NCBI RefSeq assembly: GCF_005144585.1
Contig: NZ_SSMQ01000024.1
Span: 95,731 to 159,730, forward strand
Direction of reading: 5' to 3'
DNA: 64,000 nt
Source: Polyangium fumosum
GTDB lineage: Bacteria; Myxococcota_A; Polyangia; Polyangiales; Polyangiaceae
The notes under the pieces: model-generated
What the model was told of the DNA's origin: nothing
Database searches by the model: none
What the model saw: the letters and a program-made list of their open reading frames with translations, nothing else
Part shown: positions 1 through 8,488 of the stretch, in pieces
Layout of the letters: the number at the start of each line of letters is the position of its first letter
Numbering within the stretch: the stretch's first letter is position 1
Translations under genes and position numbers: made by a program

Positions 1-1124
1 GCAGCCTGGATGGCCGAGTTCGGGTCGACGCCGACGGGCGGGTTCACCTCGACGGAGACGACGAACTTCTTGCCGATCTTGGCCGCGAGTTTGCTCTTTT
101 CCGCCGTGGCGACGGGCCGCTGGCCGATCACGAGGACCGGCGGCTCGGGGGGAATGCTGCTATCGGCGACCCCGACCCATAGTGGACCGGGATCCTCGCA
201 CGCGCCCGCGGCGGCGCTCGCCTCCATACGCGCGGCGGCGGCCATGCGGCGAATGTGCTCGGGCGTCGTGCCGCAGCAGCCGCCGATGAGCCGGACGCCG
301 AGCTTGCAGAGGCGCCGGGCGAAGACGCCGAAGTATTCGGGCGTGGAGACGTAAATGAAGCGGTCGTCGACGCGGCGGGGAAGGCCGGCGTTCGGAATGG
401 CCGAGAGCGGAATGTCGAGCGGCAGGAGTTTTTCGATCGCGGCGAGGACGACCTGCGGGCCGTCGGAGCAGTTGACGCCGATGACATTGCAGCCGAGGTC
501 CCGCAGGCGCGCGCCCATGTCGGCGACGGGCGTGCCGTCGGAGAGGGTGAGGTCGGCGTCGACGGAGACATTGGCGACGATGGGCAAGGCGTCGCCGACG
601 GCCCTGCGGACGCCGTCGATGGCGAGGAGGAACTCCTCGGGCTGGCGCATCGTTTCGAGCAGGAGGACGTCAGCGCCGCCCTCGGCGAGGGCTTCGGCCT
701 GCTCGCCGAAGGCGTCGCGCACGCGGCTGCGGTCGTCCTCGCCGAAGGCGGCGAATACGAGGCCACTCGGGCCGATCGCGCCGGCGACATAGCCGCGGTC
801 GCCCACGGCCTTGCGGGCGAGCTGGGCAGCGCCGACGTTGAACTCGCGGACGCGGTCGGCGTAGCCGTGGCGGGCGAGCCGGACGCGGTTGGCGCCGAAG
901 GTGTTGGTCTCGACCACCTGGGCGCCGGCGCGCACGTAGTCTTCGTGGATGCGGAGGACGAGCTCGGGGCGCGAGACGACGAGCTCTTCGTAGTTGACGT
1001 TGAAGAGGACGCCTCGCTCGTAGATCTGCGTCCCCATGCCCCCGTCGACGACGAGCACGCCGCGACGAACGGCGTCGAGGAAACGCGTGGGCTTCGGGGT
1101 CAGGGCAGACGGGGCGCTCGACAT
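1..1124 (-). CDS. Homocysteine S-methyltransferase / methylenetetrahydrofolate reductase fusion (C-terminus outside window)
   Basis: The N-terminal ~300 residues form a homocysteine S-methyltransferase barrel. It would move a methyl group to homocysteine, and the zinc-ligand motifs are visible: NCSDGP near residue 215 and GGCCGTTPEHIR near residue 290. A linker then leads into VSVEVNPPVGVDPN, the usual start of a methylenetetrahydrofolate reductase barrel, so this looks like the two-domain YitJ-type protein that both makes and uses 5-methyl-THF for methionine synthesis. The start is ATG at 1124 (MSSAPSALTPKPTRFLDAVR). The frame is open to the window edge, so most of the reductase half is not seen. 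No cobalamin-binding module is visible in the part present. The family assignment rests on recognised motifs; the reductase half is inferred from its first residues only. Confidence 0.88.
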   Translation of the reverse strand, partial: MSSAPSALTPKPTRFLDAVRRGVLVVDGGMGTQIYERGVLFNVNYEELVVSRPELVLRIHEDYVRAGAQVVETNTFGANRVRLARHGYADRVREFNVGAAQLARKAVGDRGYVAGAIGPSGLVFAAFGEDDRSRVRDAFGEQAEALAEGGADVLLLETMRQPEEFLLAIDGVRRAVGDALPIVANVSVDADLTLSDGTPVADMGARLRDLGCNVIGVNCSDGPQVVLAAIEKLLPLDIPLSAIPNAGLPRRVDDRFIYVSTPEYFGVFARRLCKLGVRLIGGCCGTTPEHIRRMAAAARMEASAAAGACEDPGPLWVGVADSSIPPEPPVLVIGQRPVATAEKSKLAAKIGKKFVVSVEVNPPVGVDPNSAIQA

Positions 1125-1181
1125 CGCGCGCACCCTAGCACAGGAGATGTCGTTGGCGGCCGGACGAGCGCCCGCCGTTCG

Positions 1182-1346
1182 CCTGTCTCCCGGGTCGAAC
1201 GTGACATCACGACCGAGGACGTCGACGCCATTGTCAATGCGGCGAATGCCAGGCTGCACGGCGGCGGCGTGGACGGCGCCATGCAACGGGCCGCGTCGCC
1301 GTGCCCGGTGGTCATGGGGAGGACCTGTGCAACACTGGCGCCGTGA
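1182..1346 (+). pseudogene. Macro-domain (ADP-ribose-binding) remnant
   Basis: About 36 codons read RDITTEDVDAIVNAANARL followed by HGGGVDGAMQRAASP. This is the N-terminal signature of macro domains of the O-acetyl-ADP-ribose deacetylase (YmdB) type: the DIT strand, the VDAIVNAAN motif that coordinates the distal ribose, and the GGGVDGA loop. The similarity then stops abruptly. The frame ends at 1346 without the rest of the ~170-residue fold, and no plausible start codon lies directly in front. One glycine of the usual GGGG loop is missing. It sits between the divergent methyltransferase gene and the sigma factor gene and overlaps the sigma start by a few bases, so it may now serve only as promoter DNA. 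I read it as a decayed gene fragment. Confidence 0.7.
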
Positions 1347-2254
1347 TCGGGAAAGAGACGAGTGCACGAGAAGCCTTCGAGGCGGGCCTGCCCGAGCCGC
1401 TGCGTCGTGCGCTCGACGCGCGGGCCGAAGCCGCGCTCGCGCGGGCAGCGGCGCGCGGCCGCGAGGCGTGGCCCACGGTCCCGTTCGAGGACGAGCTGTG
1501 GCTCGGTCACCTGGCCCGCCGGCTCCGCGAGGACGAGCCCCTCGCCACGCAGCTCGACGCCATCGACGCGGGCGGCCTGTACCTCGCCGCCGCTTGCTTG
1601 CGCGGCGTGTCTGCGGCGCTCGAAGCGTTCGAGCGAGAGGTCCTGCCCTCGGCGCGGCGCGCGCTGTCGATGCGCGCCGACGAAGCGCGCGTCGACGAGA
1701 TGCTGCAACGGACGCGGACGCGCCTGCTCACGGAGCTTCACGGCCCCCCCAAGCTCGCGTTGTACGCCGGGCGCGGGCCCCTCGGCGGGTTCGTGCGCAC
1801 CGTCGCGGTCCACCTGCTCGCGAACGACGAGGCCGCGGCGAAGCCCATCGAGGACGACGACGACGCGCTGGCCGCGCTGCCCGAGGCCGCCGACGTGGAG
1901 GCGGGGCTCTGCCGGCTGGACCAGCAGCAGCACTTCCGCGCGGCCTTTCGCGAGGCGCTCGCCACGCTCTCGTCGCGCGACCGGGCGCTTTTGCGCCTCA
2001 GCTTGCTCGACGGCCTCTCGATCGACGACATCGCGCCGATGTACGGCGCCCATCGCGCGACCGTGGCCCGCTGGCTCGGCGCCGCGCGTGACCTCCTGGC
2101 CACGCGGACCCGGCAGGCGCTCGCGAGCCGCCTGCGCCTGCGCCCGGACGACCTCGAGAGCCTGCTCGGCGGCGTGCTCAGCCGCTTCGACCTCAGCCTG
2201 TCCCGCCTCCTGCGCGAGTCCCACGGCGCCGAGGCCCCGCCCGATGCGACCTGA
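1343..2254 (+). CDS. Sigma-70 family RNA polymerase sigma factor (myxobacterial type)
   Basis: A 303-residue protein starting at GTG 1343 (VIGKETSAREAF). An ATG at 1301 is in frame but would lie inside the macro-domain remnant. The C-terminal part (about residues 205-265) is a sigma region 4 helix-turn-helix: LSSRDRALLRLSLLDGLSID followed by DIAPMYGAHRATVARWL. The N-terminal part is a weakly conserved region 2-like helical segment. Proteins of this length and layout are common in myxobacteria as specialised sigma factors. It is followed on the same strand by a lipoprotein and a kinase with a zinc-finger head, so the three genes probably form a signalling unit. The promoter it recognises cannot be told from sequence. 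Confidence 0.75.
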   Translation: MIGKETSAREAFEAGLPEPLRRALDARAEAALARAAARGREAWPTVPFEDELWLGHLARRLREDEPLATQLDAIDAGGLYLAAACLRGVSAALEAFEREVLPSARRALSMRADEARVDEMLQRTRTRLLTELHGPPKLALYAGRGPLGGFVRTVAVHLLANDEAAAKPIEDDDDALAALPEAADVEAGLCRLDQQQHFRAAFREALATLSSRDRALLRLSLLDGLSIDDIAPMYGAHRATVARWLGAARDLLATRTRQALASRLRLRPDDLESLLGGVLSRFDLSLSRLLRESHGAEAPPDAT

Positions 2255-2352
2255 CGATTTGTTGCGACCTCGATCGGAGACGACCTGTCCCTTGGTGCGG
2301 GGTGCATGTGCACCGGCCGCGGTGTTCCTCCACGTCACCAAGGAGTCTCGTC

Positions 2353-3006
2353 GTGAAACAACTCGTGTGGTCGCTCCCTCTCGCTTTCCTCCTCGCCTGC
2401 GGCGCCGGCACCGGGAGCTCCGGCTCCGACAACGGCGAGGGCGGGAGCGGGGGCGAGGGCGGCAACGACCCCGGTCCGTCGTCGTCCAGCACCTCGTCGT
2501 CCAGCACCTCGTCGTCTTCGTCGTCCACGTCGTCCGGGCCCAGCGGCCTCACCGAAATGGACCGCCTCCAGGTCTTCTGCGAAAAGACGATGCTCGCCGG
2601 CTGCCCCGCCTGGTTCAGCTCGACGGCCCAGTGCGTCGACATCATGAGCAAGACGCAGACCGATCTCTGCCAGGACAAATGGGTCGCGGAGACCGATTGC
2701 CTCGGCAAGACGCAGGCCGGGGACTGGACCTGCAACGGCGCCGGCGAGCCGGAGGTCGTCGGCACGATCTGCCGCGACGAGTACGGGTTCGGCTCGTATT
2801 GCCGCATCACCGTCGCGACCCCGGCGTGTTACGGTGCCGCGTGCATGTACGACTCCGATTGCTCGGGCGAGTCCAAATGCAACGAGGCCACGGAGCATTG
2901 CGTGGAGTCGAGCGCCCAGTGCGGCGGGCTGCCGTGCAAATACAACGCCGATTGCCCGAGCGCATTCAAGTGCAACGACGCGCTGGGGCAGTGCGTCTTG
3001 CCCTGA
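2353..3006 (+). CDS. Cys-rich lipoprotein with Ser-rich linker
   Basis: A 217-residue protein beginning at GTG 2353, preceded by an AAGGAG ribosome site at 2340-2345. A short signal peptide ends in the lipobox LLAC, so export and lipidation are expected. Next comes a linker of Gly/Ser (residues ~22-65), including long serine runs. The rest is a cysteine-rich globular domain with about sixteen cysteines. The last third carries the repeated pattern CxYDSDCsgESKCNEATEHC and CkYNADCPSAFKCNDALGQC, two or three small EB/DUF-like disulfide modules. I do not recognise a catalytic function. It lies between a sigma factor and a kinase gene, which suggests a surface component of that unit. Confidence 0.75.
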   Translation: MKQLVWSLPLAFLLACGAGTGSSGSDNGEGGSGGEGGNDPGPSSSSTSSSSTSSSSSSTSSGPSGLTEMDRLQVFCEKTMLAGCPAWFSSTAQCVDIMSKTQTDLCQDKWVAETDCLGKTQAGDWTCNGAGEPEVVGTICRDEYGFGSYCRITVATPACYGAACMYDSDCSGESKCNEATEHCVESSAQCGGLPCKYNADCPSAFKCNDALGQCVLP

Positions 3007-3022
3007 GGCAGAAGCCGCGCTG

Positions 3023-5680
3023 ATGGCCTGCCTCGACGAGAACCTCTTGTTCGAGCTGTCCGTCGGGCAGCTCGACGGGGCCGCCTTGGCCAAGGCCGAA
3101 GAGCATCTCGACACCTGCCCCCGCTGCCGGCGCGTGGTGGCCGCGGCGCTGCGCGCGAGCGGGGCCGCCGCGCCGGCGCCCCCGGCGCTCGTGCAACGCG
3201 GGACGGCGATCGGCCGGTATCTCGTCGTGGAGCGGGTCGGCGTCGGCGCCATGGGGCAGGTGTTCGCCGCCTACGATCCCGAGCTCGACCGCAAGGTGGC
3301 GCTGAAGCTTCTGCGCTTCTCGTCGCGGCCTTTCGCGGAGGAGGAGCAGCGGCGCGCGCGGCTCGCGCGCGAGGCCCAGACGCTGGCGCGCCTGTCGCAC
3401 CCGAACGTCGTGACCGTGTTCGACGTGGGGACGTGGGAGCAGCAGGCGTTCATCGCGCTCGAGTTCGTCCCCGGCGGGTCGGCCCGCGTTTGGGCCACGC
3501 GAGAGCCGCGCGCGTGGCGCGAGATCGTGCGCTTGTGGATCCAGGTCGGGCGCGGCCTCGCCGCCGCGCACGCAGCCGGGGTCGTGCACCGGGATTTGAA
3601 GCCCGACAACGTCCTCGTGCGCGCCGATGGCCGCGCGCAGGTCACCGACTTCGGCCTGGCCGCCGAAACGACGCTCCGCGACGAAGCGGCCGCGCCGACC
3701 GCCCTGGCCCTCACGGAGACGGGCGCGCTCCTCGGGACGCCGGTCTACATGGCGCCGGATCAGCTCGAAGGCGCGCCGGCCACCGAGGCCTCCGACCAGT
3801 TCGCGTTTTGCGTGTCGTTATGGGAAGCGCTGTACGGCGAGCGTCCCTTCGCGGGTCAGACCCTCGCCGAGCTCGCGCGGGCCGTGCGGGAGCAAGCGCC
3901 CCGCGCGCCGGCGTCGTCGCCGGTGCCTCCCGCCGTGCGCCGCCTGCTGCAAGGCGGGCTCCATCCCGATCCACGCGAGCGCCATCCTTCGGTGACCACG
4001 CTCGTCGACGCGCTCGAACGCGCGATCGAGAAGCCTCGGCGTTTCGGCCTCCCGGTGCTGATCGGCGCGGCCCTGCTGACGCTCGGCGTCGTCCTCGTCG
4101 CGCGGCCAAACGAGGCCGTTCGCCGTCATCCGACGTGCGTGCTCGCCGAGGAGCGGCACCGGGCCGCGTGGGACGAGGCGCGTCGCGGCGTGGTGCGTGA
4201 GGGCTTCGACCGCACGGGCCTCTCGTATGCCGCGCAGGCCTTCGGCGTCGTCGACGGCGCGGTCTCGGCGCGCGCGTCGGCCTGGCGGGCCGAGCGCGCC
4301 GAGGCGTGCGAGGCGCTCGTCGATGCTGCGACGCCCGATCCCCTCTTCCGCGCGCGGGTCGCCTGCCTGGACGAGCGCCTGGCCGAGCTCGATGCCGCCA
4401 CCTCGGTGCTCTCGCTCGGCGGGGCCGACGCGGTCAACCGCGCGACGTCCGTCGTCGAGCGAATGGCGCCGCTCGACGCCTGCGTGGCGGCCCGCGCCGG
4501 ACCTGCCGACGCGGAGCCATGCGAGGCGTGCGTGGCGATCCGCGCCGACGTGCAGCGCGGAAAAACCCTGCTGCAGCTCGGAAAATTCGCCGAGGCCGAG
4601 CGTGTCACCAAGGGCGCGCTCGGGCGCGAGGCGCCGCCGAACGCCGCCGCCGCGCGGGCCGCATTGCTCGTCGAGCACGCGCGCACGCTCGAGCCGCTCG
4701 GCCGCCTCGACGAGGCCGAGCGCGAGATGTTCGACGCGGCGCTGGCCGCGCACCGGATAGGCAGCCGCGTCCTCGCCGCCGAGGCGTTCGCGGAGCTCGC
4801 CTACTACGTGGGTTATCTGCACGCGCGTCCCGACGACGGCGAACGATGGGCACTCCAAGCGGACGCGCTGCTCGGCCCCGACGATGCGCCGATCCTCGAT
4901 CGCGTCGCCATGGTGCGCGGGGTCATCGAGACGCGCCGCGGCAACCTGCGGCTGGCCGAGGAGCATTTTCGCCGCGTGGAGGAGAGCGTCCGCAAGCGGC
5001 TCGGCGAGGCGCATCCGAGCCGCGCCCGCGTGCTCTCCAATCTGGCGAGCGCGATCTTGCACCAGGGTCGCTTCGACGATGCGCTGCCGTTGCTGAAGGA
5101 GTCGTACGACCTCTTCGTCGCGGCGCTCGGCGCCGATCACCCCGACGCGTTCCAGGCGCTCAATGCCTACGGCGTGGCGCTCGGCAACGCCGGCCGCTTC
5201 ACCGAAGCGGTCCCGGTGTTCGAGGCGGCGCTCGCCGGGTACAAGCGCACGCTCGGCGCAAACCATCCGCGGATTGGCCGTGCGGCCTCGAACCTCGCCG
5301 AGGCGCTCTACCGCCTGAAGCGATATCCGGACGCGCGCGCTCGTTACATCGAGTCGGCGGCGGCCTTGGAGCGGGCCCTCGGGCCCGACGCGCCGGACCG
5401 CGCGCGCGCGCTCACGGGCGTCGGCCAGGTGTACGTCGCGGAGGGCGCGTGCGCCGAGGGACTCGCCGAAACGCAGCGCGCGCTCGTCATCTGCGCGAAG
5501 GCCGCGTGCGAGCCCGAGGACGCGGCGGCCCTCGCGTTCCTGCACGCGAAGGCGTGGGTCTGCGCGGGCCACGCGAAGGCCGAGGCGATCCCGCACGCGC
5601 GCCGCGCCGTCGAGCTCTACCGCTCCCTCGGCGCCGGGACCGAGGCGCAGATCGCAGAGATCGAAGCGTGGCTCCGGTGA
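3023..5680 (+). CDS. Membrane Ser/Thr protein kinase with zinc-finger head and TPR tail
   Basis: An 885-residue protein starting at ATG 3023, 16 bases after the previous stop. Residues 1-40 resemble the zinc-binding anti-sigma head (H28, C32, C35 in an Hx3Cx2C pattern). The kinase domain runs from about residue 65 to 335. It has a glycine loop VGVGAMGQV, K95 in VALKLL, the catalytic loop HRDLKPDN at 189-196, DFG at 209-211, and GTPVYMAPD where most kinases have APE. A single membrane helix follows at about 342-361 and then ~500 residues, mostly tetratricopeptide repeats. Kinase and zinc head would therefore be cytoplasmic and the TPR part on the other side of the membrane. With a sigma factor two genes upstream, the zinc head could bind that sigma factor; this is inference. 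Confidence 0.88.
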   Translation: MACLDENLLFELSVGQLDGAALAKAEEHLDTCPRCRRVVAAALRASGAAAPAPPALVQRGTAIGRYLVVERVGVGAMGQVFAAYDPELDRKVALKLLRFSSRPFAEEEQRRARLAREAQTLARLSHPNVVTVFDVGTWEQQAFIALEFVPGGSARVWATREPRAWREIVRLWIQVGRGLAAAHAAGVVHRDLKPDNVLVRADGRAQVTDFGLAAETTLRDEAAAPTALALTETGALLGTPVYMAPDQLEGAPATEASDQFAFCVSLWEALYGERPFAGQTLAELARAVREQAPRAPASSPVPPAVRRLLQGGLHPDPRERHPSVTTLVDALERAIEKPRRFGLPVLIGAALLTLGVVLVARPNEAVRRHPTCVLAEERHRAAWDEARRGVVREGFDRTGLSYAAQAFGVVDGAVSARASAWRAERAEACEALVDAATPDPLFRARVACLDERLAELDAATSVLSLGGADAVNRATSVVERMAPLDACVAARAGPADAEPCEACVAIRADVQRGKTLLQLGKFAEAERVTKGALGREAPPNAAAARAALLVEHARTLEPLGRLDEAEREMFDAALAAHRIGSRVLAAEAFAELAYYVGYLHARPDDGERWALQADALLGPDDAPILDRVAMVRGVIETRRGNLRLAEEHFRRVEESVRKRLGEAHPSRARVLSNLASAILHQGRFDDALPLLKESYDLFVAALGADHPDAFQALNAYGVALGNAGRFTEAVPVFEAALAGYKRTLGANHPRIGRAASNLAEALYRLKRYPDARARYIESAAALERALGPDAPDRARALTGVGQVYVAEGACAEGLAETQRALVICAKAACEPEDAAALAFLHAKAWVCAGHAKAEAIPHARRAVELYRSLGAGTEAQIAEIEAWLR

Positions 5681-5766
5681 AGTGAGCGCAACGTTGCTTC
5701 GCCGTCGTATCGAACACCCGCCTCGACAGCCGCCCGCGCCATGACGAACGAGAGCGACGAACCGTT

Positions 5767-5863
5767 CGGCGCTCTGCGAGATCGCGAAGCGAGCTCGCCT
5801 CGGGGGGTGAATTGGCCGGGCTTCGCCTGGCCGAGAGGGGGACGCGAGGCGTCCCCCTCGGGA
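5767..5863 (+). repeat. Interspersed hairpin repeat, copy A
   Basis: About 97 bases that recur, inverted, at 53677-53775 with roughly 90% identity by eye. The element ends in an 11-bp perfect hairpin (GAGGGGGACGC, loop GAG, GCGTCCCCCTC) at 5835-5859. This copy lies 86 bases after the kinase stop codon. Copy B begins at the stop codon of gshB. Both positions fit a mobile or amplified terminator-like palindromic element. Confidence 0.75.
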
Positions 5864-5870
5864 CAAAAGA

Positions 5871-5916
5871 AGCCTAGAACATCGAGCGGTGGTCAAACCG
5901 CTCGATGTTCTAGGCT
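5871..5916 (+). terminator. Perfect 20-bp inverted repeat, probable terminator
   Basis: Two perfectly complementary 20-base arms (5871-5890 and 5897-5916) flank the six-base loop GGTCAA. The hairpin lies immediately after repeat copy A and 50 bases before the dienelactone hydrolase start, so it should separate the two transcription units. There is no T-tract after it, so it is either a Rho-assisted terminator or a DNA/RNA structure with another role, such as a protein-binding palindrome. Confidence 0.6.
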
Positions 5917-5966
5917 ATGCTCCGCCCGCCCGCGCGGCTGCGCGAGGATGCACGGAGGCGAGCACC

Positions 5967-6644
5967 ATGTACGAACCGATCAAATTTCCGACGAAAAGTG
6001 GGGCCGAAGCGCCGGGTGAGCTCGTGGCGCCCGAGGGCGTGGAGCGGGCGCCCGCCGTGGTGCTTATCCAGGAGTGGTGGGGGCTCAACGGACAAATCCG
6101 CCACGTCGCGGCGCGCCTCGCCCGCGAAGGGTTCCTCGTCGCGATCCCCGATCTCTATCACGGGCGCTGGACCGTCGACCCTGCCGAGGCGCAGAAGCTC
6201 ATGGAAGGCCTCGATTGGCCGCGGGCGCTCGACGAGATCGGCAGCGCGGCCGCCTACCTGAAGACGCATCCGCGCAGCAACGGGCACGTCGGCGTGATCG
6301 GATTCTGCCTCGGCGGCGCGCTCTCGTTCGCCTCGGCCACGCTCGTGCCGGAGCTCGAGGCCGTCGTGCCTTTTTACGGGCTCGCCCCCTCGGACAAGTT
6401 CGATTACGCGAAGGTGAAGGCGCCGATCCTCGCGCATTTCGCCAGCCAGGACGAGTGGGCCCGGGCAGACAACGCCCGCGCGGTGATGGAGCAGATGCAA
6501 TCGCGCGGGCAATCCATGGAACTTCACGTGTACGAGGCCGGGCACGCGTTCGCGCACGAGTCGCGCAAGGACGTGTACGTCCCGGAGGCGGCCGCGCTCG
6601 CCTGGAGCCGCTCGATTGCTTTCTTGCACCGGCACCTCGGCTGA
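5967..6644 (+). CDS. Dienelactone hydrolase family protein
   Basis: A 225-residue alpha/beta hydrolase with start ATG 5967, preceded by a GGAGG-like site at 5954-5958. The family triad is present in its usual spacing: C114 in GFCLGG, D162 in SQDEWA, H193 in AGHAFAH, and E36 in QEWWG, which in dienelactone hydrolase activates the cysteine. Members hydrolyse lactones such as dienelactone in chlorocatechol breakdown, but many genomic copies act on unknown esters. No catechol-pathway genes are nearby, so the substrate is open. It has no signal peptide, so it should be cytoplasmic. Start, length and motifs all match the family. Confidence 0.9.
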   Translation: MYEPIKFPTKSGAEAPGELVAPEGVERAPAVVLIQEWWGLNGQIRHVAARLAREGFLVAIPDLYHGRWTVDPAEAQKLMEGLDWPRALDEIGSAAAYLKTHPRSNGHVGVIGFCLGGALSFASATLVPELEAVVPFYGLAPSDKFDYAKVKAPILAHFASQDEWARADNARAVMEQMQSRGQSMELHVYEAGHAFAHESRKDVYVPEAAALAWSRSIAFLHRHLG

Positions 6645-6689
6645 TCCGCGGGGCCGCTTTTCGGATGACTTGGTTGGAGGTTTCGGTCG

Positions 6690-7328
6690 ATGTCGATGAA
6701 TCGTTGGATGAAGACTTGGCTTTTCGTCGTGCCTTGCGCGGCGGCTCTCGGCTTCGCGGGGACTGGATGCTCGGACGAGCCGGACGGCTCCGGCGGCTCC
6801 GGTGGTGAAGGCGGCGCGGGCGGCTCGCCGGCGAGCAGCAGCTCGAGCAGCTCGGGCAGCGGTGGCATGGGTGGCATGGGCGGGTCCGGCGGCGCGGGCG
6901 GCGGCTGCGGCGATACCATGACGGATCCGGAGAACTGCGGCGCCTGCGACAACCAATGCGCGCCGGGCCAGACGTGCGCGGGCGGCGTGTGCACCTGCGG
7001 ATCGGCGAGCGTCGCCTTCGCGGACGTGCAGACGATCCTGTCGGCGAGCTGCGCCGTCGGCGGCTGCCATTCGGGCGCGGCGCCGAAGCAGGGGCTCGAT
7101 CTGACGAGCGCGAACGCGCACGCGGAGCTCGTGGACGTGCCGGCCGAGCAATGCGCGGGCGGCACGCGGATGCGCGTCAAGGCGGGCGCCCCCTCGGAGA
7201 GCTACCTCATCGACAAGATGATGAACGTCGACAAATGCGGTGGGAACAAGATGCCGCCGTCCATCGCGCTCTCCAACGAGAAGATTCAGGTGGTGTCGGA
7301 CTGGATCTGCGGCGGCGCGTTGCCGTGA
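6690..7328 (+). CDS. Lipoprotein with cytochrome-c-like CX4CH motif
   Basis: A 212-residue protein. TTGGAGG at 6671-6677 supports the ATG at 6690 over the one at 6696. The signal peptide ends in the lipobox AGTGC near residue 27. A Gly/Ser/Met linker follows to about residue 72, then a Cys-rich module with NCGACDNQCAPGQTCAGGVC. The C-terminal ~100 residues contain SCAVGGCHSG, a spaced variant (CX4CH) of the heme-binding CXXCH motif, followed later by a methionine-bearing loop NKMPPS. This layout is typical of myxobacterial cytochrome-like surface lipoproteins. Whether heme is bound with four residues between the cysteines is uncertain. Confidence 0.75.
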   Translation: MSMNRWMKTWLFVVPCAAALGFAGTGCSDEPDGSGGSGGEGGAGGSPASSSSSSSGSGGMGGMGGSGGAGGGCGDTMTDPENCGACDNQCAPGQTCAGGVCTCGSASVAFADVQTILSASCAVGGCHSGAAPKQGLDLTSANAHAELVDVPAEQCAGGTRMRVKAGAPSESYLIDKMMNVDKCGGNKMPPSIALSNEKIQVVSDWICGGALP

Positions 7329-7351
7329 TTCGTTGAAGGGGACGGGGACCG

Positions 7352-8434
7352 ATGTACTGCCCACGTTGTCTCAGGCGTTTCGAGGATGAAGAGCACCGCT
7401 TCTGTCCGTACGACGGGACCAAGCTCGTCGCGACGCCCGACGTATCGACGCTCCGCGCCAAGCCCACGTCCGAGACCGGCGTGGTGCTCGGAGGCCGCTA
7501 CGAGGTGCGAGGGCTCATCGGTCGGGGGGGCATGGCCCGGATCTACCTGGCGCTCGATCGAAACACGAGCGAGCCGGTCGCCATCAAGATGCTCGATTCG
7601 CTGCACCTCCGCGCCCCCGGCGCGCGCGCCCGGTTCGACCGGGAGGCGAAGGCGGCAAACGCGCTCGCGCACCCGAACATCGTAAAGGTCCTCGATACGG
7701 GGGAGCGGCCGGATGGCGTGCCGTTCCTCGTGATGGAATACCTCTTCGGCGAGACGCTCGGGGATTGGCTGCGTCGCGAGACGACGATGCCGCTCCACAT
7801 CGCGCTCCCGGTGCTATCGCACACGGCCTCGGCGCTCGGAGTGGCGCACCGCGCGGGGATCGTGCATCGCGACGTGAAGCCGGACAATCTCTTTTTGGTC
7901 GGCGAGCCGGGCGAACCTTACAACACGAAGGTGCTCGATTTCGGGTTGTCGAAGCTCGAAGCGGCCAAAGCGGTCACGCAGGCGGGGGTGGCCGTGGGGA
8001 CGCCCGAATACATGCCGCCGGAGCAGGTGGTGGGGGACAAGTCGGATCCGCGGTCGGACGTGTATGCGCTCGGCGTGATGATGTATCGGATGCTGGTCGG
8101 AGAGCTGCCGTTCCGCGCGGACGATTACGCGGTCCTCCTGGCGAGGCAGCTCATCGTGCCGCCGCGCGAGCCCTCGGACGTGCTGCCGAACATCGATCGG
8201 GCGACGGAGGGCGTGATCCTGAAGGCGCTGCGCAAGAAGCCCGAGGATCGGTATTCGACGATGGAGGCGTTTGGCGACGACCTGGAGCGGCTCATGGGCA
8301 AGCGGCTCGGTTCGCTGTCGGCAGGGCTCTTGCCGCGCGGGCCGGACGTGTACGAGCCGAAGGATCAGCTCTCGCGGACGGCGGCGAAGTTTTTTTACAA
8401 CAAGCTCGGGATGACGCCGCCGGCCTGGAAGTGA
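7352..8434 (+). CDS. Soluble Ser/Thr protein kinase with zinc-ribbon N-terminus
   Basis: A 360-residue Hanks-type kinase. The N-terminus MYCPRCLRRF...FCPYDG is a short zinc ribbon (C3, C6, C18, with no fourth cysteine). The kinase domain spans about residues 48-320, with IGRGGMARIY, the lysine in VAIKML, HRDVKPDN, DFGLS and GTPEYMPPEQ (APE changed to PPE). No membrane helix or sensor domain follows, so it should be cytoplasmic and depend on partners for input. It starts 23 bases after the lipoprotein stop with a GAAGGGGACGGGG purine stretch ahead, so the two may be cotranscribed. Substrates cannot be predicted. Confidence 0.9.
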   Translation: MYCPRCLRRFEDEEHRFCPYDGTKLVATPDVSTLRAKPTSETGVVLGGRYEVRGLIGRGGMARIYLALDRNTSEPVAIKMLDSLHLRAPGARARFDREAKAANALAHPNIVKVLDTGERPDGVPFLVMEYLFGETLGDWLRRETTMPLHIALPVLSHTASALGVAHRAGIVHRDVKPDNLFLVGEPGEPYNTKVLDFGLSKLEAAKAVTQAGVAVGTPEYMPPEQVVGDKSDPRSDVYALGVMMYRMLVGELPFRADDYAVLLARQLIVPPREPSDVLPNIDRATEGVILKALRKKPEDRYSTMEAFGDDLERLMGKRLGSLSAGLLPRGPDVYEPKDQLSRTAAKFFYNKLGMTPPAWK

Positions 8435-8488
8435 AAAGCGGGCGGCGCCCTCTCATCGGGCCGCATGCGCGAGAGCGCTGAAAGTCAC

